NCBI RefSeq assembly: GCF_003286085.1
Contig: NW_020825327.1
Coordinates: 1,240,001-1,304,000, forward strand
From: Drosophila persimilis
Taxonomy: Eukaryota > Arthropoda > Insecta > Diptera > Drosophilidae
DNA length: 64,000 nt
Reading direction: 5' to 3'
The position numbers were made by a program, and so were the translations under genes. Shown here one piece after another: positions 36,601-40,400 of this stretch. Position 1 is the first letter of the stretch, and each line of letters starts with the position of its first letter. Below the pieces are notes generated by a model that ran no database searches, had not been told where the DNA came from, and worked only from the letters and a program-made list of their open reading frames with translations.

Positions 36601-37740
36601 CAAAGTTTCGGTCTAATAATTTTCCCTAGGAGAAATGCAGCGCTCTTAAGTTCCGACAACTGAAAGTTGGGTTTGATAATTTTACTTCAGTAGATGAAAT
36701 TAATTTTGGCGCATCCAGAATTTGTTCGCGTTCCTTAAGTGAAATAATGATGGGGGTTTCAAAGCTTCTACAAAACGCTTAATATGAAAAGAAAAAGATT
36801 TGCCTACATTTGGTACAAAGAGATTATTGGATTTTGAAACAGCTAATTCTGCTAATATTTATAGTATTATAGTATTATTATAGTTTAGTATTATAGTATT
36901 ATAATGAAGGTCAAAATATAAAAATAATTACACAATTTGAATTTACTTTTTAATTTAAAAAAAAAAATGAATTTAAACGAAATTTAATTATTCAGCCAAA
37001 CGAGCCGTTAGACTTATAAAAGTCTATAATCAAGTACTGAAAAAAATTAGAAAAAAGTTGCTGAACGTCGCCAACAATATTTATTATTGGCATAAATAAT
37101 AGTCCATCGAGCTGAGATTTTCGCTGCGAACTTATCTTTTAATATTCCAAATCATCCAAATATTCTACGTTGTTGAATTGAGCTATAACTTCATATTTTA
37201 TTGATTGTTTCGCCAATAAAACCAAGCGCAACCCTAATGTATATTAACATTATATATATATATTAATATTAATATATACTAACTTACTGACTACCGGTTA
37301 CACAGGTATCGGAACTCTAATATATATTTTCACTTACATTACCAATCATATTTTTAGTGCTACGATTTGTTGCGCCCTGATGTAATTTTGGAACTGGCAT
37401 GGAAACATAAGATTATGGATTTTGCCATGCCCTACTTAATACAGGTAAAGGCCCATCTAAAATCAAAATGTAGTTAAATTTACACTAGTGGTCCATTTGA
37501 CAGGTCTTGCGTGAATACACTAATAAAGTTGATAAATTGGAGTTGAACGAGGCTCAGCGCGAAAAGGAAGAAGACACCACTGAACATAAAAATATTATAC
37601 AAATGGAGCCGCAACTTATGATAACTGCTGGGCCAGCAATGGGCATTCCGGCTCAATATGCACAGAATTATCCGCCTGGCGCTGCTACAGTTGCTGCTGC
37701 GACGACAACAGGGCGCAATATGGGCTATCCATATTTGTAG
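3621..37740 (+). CDS. Chc: Clathrin heavy chain, six coding exons
   Basis: Clathrin heavy chain forms the legs of the clathrin triskelion that coats endocytic and trans-Golgi vesicles. Joined exons are 3621-3662, 17848-18055, 18118-22419, 22478-22644, 37358-37444 and 37504-37740: 5,043 nt, 1,680 residues plus stop, against about 1,678 in D. melanogaster as I recall. All junctions have GT/AG ends and keep frame. The start gives [14 protein letters not shown], the standard Chc N-terminus. Residues 1 to about 330 are the seven-bladed beta-propeller that binds adaptors; about 530-1570 are the alpha-solenoid of seven CHCR repeats; about 1550-1620 the trimerisation region; QLMIT at 1639-1643 matches the Hsc70 uncoating motif QLMLT. 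No stop or frameshift interrupts the exons. Introns 1 and 4 are 14.2 and 14.7 kb and transposon-filled; the other three are about 60 bp. Identification is from sequence recognition; transcript structure is inferred. Confidence 0.96.
4422..6140 (-). mobile_element. LOA-clade LINE relic
   Basis: Collinear with the LOA-type element at the right edge of the window (compare 4422-4740 with 63062-63860). On the minus strand it reads a reverse-transcriptase piece with DDVALIF in place of ADDVAII, followed by [10 protein letters not shown] and [10 protein letters not shown]. It then skips to the CISGALRTTP-like block, so about 80 codons are deleted. Further right are remnants of the endonuclease and first-frame regions with stops. 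It sits inside Chc intron 1; edges are approximate. Confidence 0.75.
6141..7676. other. Intron 1 DNA without a recognised gene
   Basis: Scattered short open frames in both directions, none matching a family I know. A stretch at about 6640-6860 reads in several frames like decayed coding sequence. A GC-richer patch at 7300-7450 runs into a direct repeat of about 50 bp. Confidence 0.35.
7456..7555. repeat. Tandem duplication, 52 bp period
   Basis: The block CGTAGAG(T/C)TATGGCAATTATT...AACGATGAGCTA occurs twice, beginning at 7456 and 7508, with a few substitutions between units. Confidence 0.85.
7677..8737 (-). mobile_element. mariner-family transposon, both ends present, degraded
   Basis: The ends are inverted repeats (CAAGGTTGTTTAATAAGT at the left; ACTTATTGAACACCCTTG at the right) flanked by TA on each side, the mariner target. 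On the minus strand, broken frames give [33 protein letters not shown] and, near the other end, [16 protein letters not shown] and [12 protein letters not shown]. These match the N-terminal helix-turn-helix linker and the C-terminal block of mariner transposases. Several stops and frameshifts make it inactive. Length 1.06 kb against about 1.3 kb for intact mariners. Confidence 0.85.
8738..9149. other. Intron 1 DNA with a short coding-like stretch
   Basis: Minus-strand translation around 8870-9020 gives a polar, coiled-coil-like stretch ([19 protein letters not shown], then AIQRLDDEI) resembling the start of a retrotransposon gag, but too short to assign. Confidence 0.25.
9150..9690 (+). mobile_element. 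DINE-1-type Helitron, partial
   Basis: Contains the DINE-1 internal blocks (AGAGCTAGAGCAACC, CGCCCACTTCCGCCCCCACAAAGG, GTGGCTACGCAGCGCCCGA) and the 3' part up to AACGTTCCTCCTCGTTTTTG. The start of the repeat and part of the middle are missing. Confidence 0.85.
9848..10440 (-). mobile_element. Tc1-like transposon fragment
   Basis: Starts TA-CAGTGGCGAGCAC, the same TIR as the palindrome at 44509-45908, and is collinear with its left arm. The minus strand carries decayed C-terminal transposase (AKFVKN and NPIEN-type regions). The other terminus is missing. Confidence 0.75.
10470..11330 (-). pseudogene. Jockey-clade LINE reverse transcriptase relic
   Basis: Minus-strand frames, broken by stops and shifts, give [20 protein letters not shown] and [14 protein letters not shown], then further along GSVLGPSLY (the conserved RT turn), a decayed DD box ([10 protein letters not shown] across frames) and [10 protein letters not shown]. 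This order is that of a Jockey-type reverse transcriptase. The endonuclease half of probably the same element lies at 13364-14085 on the same strand; Tc1 and a TIR repeat separate them. Confidence 0.7.
11410..12340 (+). pseudogene. Tc1-family transposase pseudogene
   Basis: Broken plus-strand frames read through the transposase in order: an N-terminal Tc1-like stretch about 11470-11760, [19 protein letters not shown] and [12 protein letters not shown] about 11850-11940, then [10 protein letters not shown] (catalytic D replaced by H in the usual QQDNAP box) and [16 protein letters not shown], ending MPSRLQKL near 12330. At least four stops or frameshifts. No terminal repeats identified. It interrupts a Jockey-type LINE in Chc intron 1. 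Confidence 0.85.
12341..13081. mobile_element. GC-rich foldback-type TIR repeat, copy 1
   Basis: Ends are inverted repeats: CCAAAGACTATAAAATACC then AAGATGTTGCATGAG on the left, CTCATGCAACATCTT then GGTATTGTATAGTCTTTGG on the right. The two halves are diverged inverted copies: each has GCGCGCGGGG, TTCAATTC(T/C)CTTTT and GATGTCTTTGG(A/C)GCGGCACAG. The interior is far more GC-rich than its surroundings. Short open frames are present but resemble no known protein. A second copy, interior inverted, is at 35758-36360. Confidence 0.75.
13364..14085 (-). pseudogene. Jockey-clade LINE endonuclease relic
   Basis: Minus-strand translation gives [13 protein letters not shown] twice (once per duplicated unit), matching the GDFNAKH-W box of Jockey-type apurinic endonucleases. 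Downstream is a 107-codon frame ([35 protein letters not shown]) typical of the segment between endonuclease and reverse transcriptase. It is probably the 5' part of the LINE whose RT is at 10470-11330. Confidence 0.7.
13741..14042. repeat. Tandem duplication, 161 bp period
   Basis: GTCAAGTTTGTTTCGTTGTG and the next roughly 140 bp are repeated starting at 13902, with few mismatches. The duplication lies within the LINE endonuclease relic and repeats its GDYNARH box. Confidence 0.9.
14090..15182 (-). mobile_element. DINE-1-type Helitron, near complete, inverted
   Basis: Runs in reverse from GGGGGAACGTTGTGAG to GAGTATCGGGTATA and is collinear over about 1.09 kb with the plus-strand copies at 24415-25512 and 26790-27876. 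Contains GACGGACGGACAGACAGAC. No coding frame; nonautonomous. Confidence 0.92.
15287..15418 (+). mobile_element. DINE-1-type Helitron, 3' end fragment
   Basis: Only the last 130 bp of the repeat: TTGTCGTGTCGTTTAATAGT, GTCTGCCGGCGGAGAGCC, AGTATCGGGTATAAA and AACGTTCCCCCTCG. Confidence 0.85.
15419..15977. other. AT-rich intron 1 DNA, nothing recognised
   Basis: No RNA gene, repeat family or coding sequence that I can name. Confidence 0.4.
15978..16178. mobile_element. Single arm of the long-TIR TA-flanked element
   Basis: About 200 bp collinear with the right arm of the element at 26165-34181, ending GTATTCAAGTGTCGGGGAGTG followed by TA. Blocks GAGGAAAATTCAAATTCACC and TTGTGCCGGAAATATT are shared. 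The rest of the element is absent. Confidence 0.8.
16200..16670. other. AT-rich intron 1 DNA, nothing recognised
   Basis: No coding or repeat assignment possible by eye. Confidence 0.35.
16671..17400 (-). pseudogene. Arthropod transposase-like family, middle segment
   Basis: The minus strand reads LRWKAFP (decayed), [47 protein letters not shown], then after a gap [20 protein letters not shown] recall this order (WDGK, RLPI, QLL-VPKL, MCFDTT, GA-HHARWM) from a repetitive, DDE-transposase-like protein family of arthropods without a settled name. Interrupted by stops and a deletion after CFDT. The C-terminal part of the same kind of protein is at 58376-59030. Confidence 0.5.
17401..17847. other. 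End of Chc intron 1
   Basis: AT-rich, nothing recognised apart from the polypyrimidine tract and TTTTTTGCATAG acceptor at the exon 2 border. Confidence 0.5.
17848..18055 (+). CDS. Chc: Chc coding exon 2
   Basis: Begins after the acceptor TTTTTTGCATAG with [11 protein letters not shown] and ends at the donor GTAAG, leaving one base of an alanine codon (phase 1). It encodes residues 15 to about 83 of the propeller. The ATG at 17899 is internal (LT-MESDKF), not the start. Confidence 0.95.
18118..22419 (+). CDS. Chc: Chc coding exon 3 (main exon)
   Basis: A 4,302 bp exon from acceptor TTCGTAG to donor GTGAGT, giving about 1,434 residues (84-1517): most of the propeller, the linker and nearly the whole alpha-solenoid leg. 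It starts AQKTLQIFN and ends IAAYLYKG, both conserved in Chc. No stop in frame. Confidence 0.97.
22478..22644 (+). CDS. Chc: Chc coding exon 4
   Basis: Follows a 58 bp intron with acceptor ATTTCAG. It encodes [14 protein letters not shown] through CFAACLYQ (residues about 1518-1573) at the proximal-leg end of the solenoid. It is followed by the donor GTGGGA, slightly weaker than consensus, which opens the 14.7 kb intron 4. Confidence 0.94.
22645..24414. other. Start of Chc intron 4
   Basis: AT-rich. The minus strand at 22790-23240 gives coding-like fragments in several frames ([15 protein letters not shown]), possibly a decayed transposase, but I cannot assign a family. Confidence 0.3.
24415..25512 (+). 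mobile_element. DINE-1-type Helitron, near complete
   Basis: Starts TATACCCGATACTCAAAATG, carries GTTTCCGACCCCATAAAGTA and the CTGTCTGTCTGTCCGTCCG block, and ends AACGTTCCCCCTCGTTTTT. Start, TCTGTCTG block and end correspond to D. melanogaster INE-1 as I remember it. About 1.1 kb, noncoding. Confidence 0.93.
25735..26060 (+). mobile_element. Old, diverged DINE-1 fragment
   Basis: Weaker match to the start of DINE-1: CAGAAGGAGCGGTTCCGATTC, CTCGATCAGCATCGATAGCC, and TATACAGACTTCTGTG farther on. Truncated and clearly older than its neighbours. Confidence 0.65.
26790..27876 (+). mobile_element. DINE-1-type Helitron, near complete, nested
   Basis: Full repeat from TATACCCGATACTCAAAATG to AACGTTCCCCCTCGTTTT, with an expanded TCTGTCTGTC / CGTCCGTCCG block at 26907-26970. 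Inserted within the long-TIR element. Confidence 0.93.
28590..29750 (-). pseudogene. I-type LINE RT thumb, RNase H and C-terminal knuckle, broken
   Basis: In minus-strand order: 29750-29460 gives the RT C-terminal region ([19 protein letters not shown]). 29458-29018 gives RNase H ([28 protein letters not shown], containing the D, E and D residues). 28841-28590 gives the knuckle [19 protein letters not shown]. Frames are separated by shifts; a T-run at 29467-29484 marks one. Confidence 0.8.
29953..30570 (-). pseudogene. I-type LINE reverse transcriptase, broken
   Basis: Minus-strand reading gives [29 protein letters not shown] and [11 protein letters not shown]. These are RT boxes A, B' and C; the C box has Cys in place of Tyr. 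Stops and shifts separate this from the endonuclease, and the TIR element at 30571-31310 interrupts the region upstream. Confidence 0.8.
30571..31310. mobile_element. Nonautonomous TIR element, complete copy
   Basis: Ends are inverted: TCAGCCAGGCCCCGTT and AACGGAGCCTGCCTGA. 740 bp, no coding sequence. It interrupts the reverse transcriptase of the I-type LINE, so it is the younger insertion. I could not identify a clear target-site duplication, so superfamily is undecided. Confidence 0.8.
31960..32766 (-). CDS. I-type LINE ORF2, apurinic endonuclease part
   Basis: A 268-codon frame with endonuclease boxes in order: QETHIS (catalytic Glu), [20 protein letters not shown] (catalytic Asp/Asn) and SDHFPILIS (catalytic Asp/His). 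The enzyme nicks target DNA to prime reverse transcription. The frame starts [13 protein letters not shown] and ends in the EN-RT linker, where shifts break continuity with RT. All catalytic boxes look intact. Confidence 0.85.
   Translation of the reverse strand: MPTLVCNLKLCNGTYTATKKNYIELQSLMKSYNPLIVALQETHISNPNYLPIPTNYSIYCSYNQLNAFGGTAILIHNSISHTQIPPNSDFDAVGVNIKSKYKVNIISSYISPNKPFNARNLHNVLTLTTNDPTLVLGDFNSWHPYWGSPKANPRGKTLSSFLDHSNFILLNDKSPPSPPHFSTHKTFTHIDLSLASATIAPELLWEVIDDLHGSDHFPILISLFNNPSLPKFTSKPSFKLKRADWDLYQKHIHKLNFTTQTTSTGKTI
32813..33556 (-). CDS. I-type LINE ORF1 (gag-like), 5' part broken
   Basis: A 247-codon frame with zinc-knuckle boxes near its start: [29 protein letters not shown] and CSNCKHNT...C, then a polar tail. 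Such proteins bind element RNA as part of the retrotransposition particle. Coding-like sequence continues upstream to about 33840 in other frames, so the true N-terminus is lost to frameshifts. Part of the LINE at 28346-34037. Confidence 0.75.
   Translation of the reverse strand: MIGYERVNVRPQTPRPLKCNNCQKFGHPTKYCTTTKICKNCSEVHPADDDLCSKLKFCSNCKHNTNIQNNHSPLDPKCPEFLKQKEIAIIKSSEKVDFLTAKKIYFQRNTHQSTPYAEIVAKTQTVTSTPNHPSSSYNTQTTHYQRPITNYADISDSNTHPSKPIQQPTQEEMDMDRDLEATTKTKNTKTIPDTDRKLRSWTKEKDKLNLVTKPLKAKDKSEKTKTTNLASLSNNTLSSQIYNEEEL
34583..35480 (+). mobile_element. DINE-1 fragment carrying a host gene segment
   Basis: The left part (TCTGAGTCGATATAACCATG, GACTCCTGTAATATCACACTG) and right part (CCTTCCGCCCCCACAAAGGA, GATAGAGAATGACCATATCT) are consecutive DINE-1 blocks. 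Between them, at 34719 to about 35300, lies foreign sequence encoding ALG3. Elsewhere these blocks are directly adjacent. Same orientation for both. Confidence 0.75.
34719..35300 (+). pseudogene. l(2)not: Captured fragment of ALG3 mannosyltransferase (l(2)not/NOT56)
   Basis: ALG3 adds the first dolichol-phosphate-mannose-dependent mannose to the lipid-linked oligosaccharide in the ER lumen. The fragment reads, across three frames, [20 protein letters not shown] (membrane helix), [14 protein letters not shown] (charged loop), [39 protein letters not shown] (ALG3 hallmark) and [20 protein letters not shown]. It covers the C-terminal third. Frameshifts near 34895 and 35000, a deletion of about ten codons plus shift near 35163, and an in-frame TAA in YCWNxxPST make it non-functional. 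No intron is visible inside. Identification is by recognition of the family. Confidence 0.85.
35758..36360. mobile_element. GC-rich foldback-type TIR repeat, copy 2
   Basis: Ends GCAAAGACTATACAATACCA and TGGTATTGTATAGTCTTTGA, same TIR as 12341-13081. The interior is in the opposite orientation to copy 1 and about 140 bp shorter. The ATGGCGGGTCC / GGCACGAGGGAGCGCGCGGG half is on the right here. Confidence 0.75.
36361..37357. other. End of Chc intron 4
   Basis: AT-rich. Short repeats of TATTATAGTAT near 36860-36905 and a TATATATATTAATATTAATA run at 37250-37280. Nothing coding recognised. Ends at the exon 5 acceptor TTTTTAG. Confidence 0.45.
37358..37444 (+). CDS. Chc: Chc coding exon 5
   Basis: A 29-codon exon ([19 protein letters not shown] to MPYLIQ, residues 1574-1602) between acceptor TTTTTAG and donor GTAAAG. 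It carries part of the trimerisation region. Short and isolated between 14.7 kb of transposon DNA and a 59 bp intron; found by matching the protein. Confidence 0.93.
37504..37740 (+). CDS. Chc: Chc coding exon 6 with stop
   Basis: Begins [18 protein letters not shown] after acceptor TTGACAG and ends MGYPYL-stop at 37740 (residues 1603-1680). It holds the end of the trimerisation helix and the flexible tail with QLMIT, equivalent to the Hsc70/auxilin uncoating site QLMLT. Confidence 0.95.
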   Translation, partial: VLREYTNKVDKLELNEAQREKEEDTTEHKNIIQMEPQLMITAGPAMGIPAQYAQNYPPGAATVAAATTTGRNMGYPYL

Positions 37741-37757
37741 GCAACGACCAGAAAGCA

Positions 37758-37767
37758 AATAAATAAA
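37758..37767 (+). promoter_or_regulatory. Candidate Chc polyadenylation signals
   Basis: Two overlapping AATAAA hexamers begin 18 and 22 bp after the Chc stop. Such a short 3' UTR is possible, but the AT-rich DNA continuing to about 38000 may also be 3' UTR. Confidence 0.3.
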
Positions 37768-38104
37768 ATAATAGAAGTAATGTGAACAAGAAATGTACCA
37801 TCATCAAAAACATTACCAATACAAAAAGAGTAACAAGTTAATAGTTTATTTTGCACCAAAATACATCAACACCTACACTACAGCTCAAAAACAGTATGAA
37901 CTATAATCAGACGCAGTCAAACTTTTTGAGTGTTATTTTGAATCGGAAAAGTTGGATAATACCACAAAAATATGGGTTAGTGTCATTATTTTCTTTATTA
38001 ACAAAATATTTAATAGTGTAGTTTAATGAAGAGCTGTCATGATACCTATTAAAAGGAAAGTATCTATTCGTCCTCAGAATCAATTTTCAATTACATTATA
38101 TACA

Positions 38105-38475
38105 TATATCCACATTTTTATACCCAATATACCAGCAGGAAGCGTTGTAAAGATCGGCATCAAAAGCCGATTCGGATCAGATTGCATAATTATTATAGTC
38201 TCTATGTTTTTTCCATCTTTCATGTCAAGTGCGAGTTAAATTGGGAGGATTCGCTTTCTGCGTTGGCTGCCCTACTAAAATCCTCCCTCACGACATTAGC
38301 CAACAAATCAATTGGTCCCTTTTGCAAACATAAATACCAGAAGACAGGGATAGAGCAGGCGACAGTCATTGACTCCGAAATCATTTCCGGCGCTTCCGTA
38401 AATTCGCATATACAGTCATGGAAAGATAATATAGACGGCATATTTTTTGTTTTTTCTTTCTTTGTATTTTCCAAA
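38105..38475. other. DINE-like remnant followed by an unassigned coding-like block
   Basis: TATACCCAATATACC and AAGATCGGCATCAAAAGCCGATTCGG resemble the start of DINE-1. From about 38215 to 38475 base composition becomes more GC-rich and both strands are open (plus strand LNWEDSLSALAALLKSSLTT; minus strand LLANVVREDFSRAANAESES). I do not recognise either. Confidence 0.35.
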
Positions 38476-38649
38476 ATTTGTGAAAAATGTTTATTTTAAG
38501 TTTCATACTTTTTTTTACAGTGTATACAGTAACGTATCAAAATATAACAAAACAATAAGATTAAAAAAAAAATACCAAAAATTATTTTATATTTTTTTTG
38601 ATCTACAAAACAAGTTGCATTTTTCTCGTTTAAATTGGAAAAATGTGTT

Positions 38650-38900
38650 TTAGTCAGATAAAACTATGGTCAAATTGTTTGGATTTGATGGGAAACTGTC
38701 CACGACACAAGGTACTCTATTAAAACGTTGCAGAAAAAAAGTGCCTCCCACTATGTAAAAATACTCCGACAGTATAATACTGAACAGGAAATGCAATTAA
38801 AGTGGGAGTTACAGCAGGATAATGACCCGAATCACTCCTAAATTCTGACTAAGAAATGGTTCCTGATAAAATGGCATTTAGTCCAATAATTCCAAAAATA
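38650..38900 (+). pseudogene. Tc1-like transposase fragment
   Basis: The plus strand reads, with one stop, WELQQDNDPNHS then TKKWFLIKWHLVQ, matching the QQDNDPKHTS catalytic-Asp box and following helix of Tc1 transposases. No terminal repeats identified. Confidence 0.65.
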
Positions 38901-38944
38901 AAGATAATTTGTGAAAAAAAGTTAATATGGTACTCCATTGATCC

Positions 38945-38980
38945 AATCCGCAAAAGTAAATGAAAAACGGAGCCTGCCTG
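38945..38980. mobile_element. TIR element, right end only
   Basis: AATCCGCAAAAGTAAATGAA and ACGGAGCCTGCCTG are identical to the last 36 bp of the element at 30571-31310 (31275-31310). The rest is missing. Confidence 0.8.
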
Positions 38981-38999
38981 ATTGTATAAGTTACAGAAA

Positions 39000-39255
39000 T
39001 CATAAGTTAATAATCAGCTAGGCGGCTCACTACATTTCCGCTTGTTTTGAATGAACGTACGGCTCACACTTAGTATTTTTGATATTTGATCTTCCCATAA
39101 ATGCACAGTTTCTCCTTACTTGGTTCCTGAGGTCTTTACCATGCCGTAATTTGTAACGGTGCACTTTTTGCCACCTATGTGGAATATTTTAATTCTTCCC
39201 GTTTCCTGAAACCGAGCTACAGTGCATTACACAATCCTGCGACTAGCTCCTACAT
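39000..39255 (-). pseudogene. Tc1-like transposase N-terminus, split by a LINE
   Basis: The minus strand reads NVGASRRIV, CTVARFQETGRIK, GGKKCTVTNYG: the helix-turn-helix and linker of a Tc1-like transposase. Coding-like sequence resumes past the LOA element at 43238-43265, so the LOA insertion at 39270-43223 interrupts it. Confidence 0.55.
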
Positions 39256-39269
39256 TTTTTAGTGAATTA
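39256..39269. repeat. Target-site duplication of the LOA element, left
   Basis: TTTTTAGTGAATTA, identical to 43224-43237 and immediately outside the element. Confidence 0.85.
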
Positions 39270-40400
39270 GGTTAGGGAGTCTCGTCAGGATTCCCGAGTG
39301 CCCAACCGCGGACGCTTTCCACTGTTTGGCTCCTCTCATTCTGAGGGCGGAAAGTGTTGCAACATTCTTTCCCATGAGATCTACAGCGAGGAGGTTCAGC
39401 ACGGTATCCAGGGCTTCCCTTGGAGTAGTGCGTAGCCCGCCAGTTATGCATAGCTCTGCCGTGCGTTGAACTCTACTGAGTCTGTTAAGACAATTAGTTT
39501 TGTCTAGGGCTGACCACCATACTACCACTCCATAGAGCATGATTGGTCGTATGATGGCGGTGTATAGCCACCGAGCTATATACGGGGTCCTTCCCAATTT
39601 TAGTCCGATTGCTTTCCTGCATGCATAGAGGGCCACTGTGGCCTTCCTTACTCTATCCTCTATGCTCAGTTTCCAATCGAGCTTTCTGTCGTGGATTAGG
39701 CCAAGATACTTGGCATTGTTGCTGAAGACTAGCACCTCCCCACAGAGTTTTGGGGGTGTCACTGCTGGAACTTTGTACCTAGTGAAAAGCACAAGTTGCG
39801 TTTTACACGGCTTAACTCCTAGCCCGCATTCGTCTGCCCATCTCGATATCTTCGTGAGAGTACTTGTCATGCACTCACACAACGCCTGCAAAATTTACCG
39901 GAGAATGCTATAGTCTGCATACGACCACGCGGCAACCACCCCCTGTACCTGTGCAGCAGTACGTTCACTGTCACGTTCCACAGAAGAGGCGAGCGAACTC
40001 CGCCTTGCGGTGTGCCACTGCTGACAAATCTGGTGGACGTTGACGTCCTCAACCGTCCTGCATTGTAACATCTAATCGATTAGGCTCACTGTCCGGGAGT
40101 CAACCCCCAGGTCCGTCAGTGCGCCCGTGATGGCGGTCGGAAGGAGGTTGTTAAAGGCGCCTTCTATGTCGAGGAAGGCTACAAAAGTGTACTCCTTAAA
40201 GTTAAGGAACGCTTCGAATATCGATGTGATCGAGTGTACGGCCGTTTCGGAGGATCTTCCCTTCCCATAGGCATGCTGGGAGTCTGAGACCATACTGGGC
40301 GGAATACACGCTGTGAGATGTAGCCCTAGGATCCGTTCTATCGCTTTCAGAAGGAAAGACGATAGACTAAGGGTTATGAAATCTTTTGGGGAAGTGTGCG
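39259..40400 (-). pseudogene. LOA LINE reverse transcriptase, frameshifted
   Basis: The minus strand reads SDSQHAYGKGRSSETAVHSI, FLDIEGAFNNLLPTAI (RT box A), SSGTPQGGVRSPLLWNV (box B'), a damaged DD box (IAFSG in place of AYADD near 39905), then GLGVKPCKTQLVLF, NNAKYLGLIHDRKLDWK and LYGVVVWWSALDK. Loss of the catalytic aspartates plus frameshifts make it dead. Confidence 0.85.
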
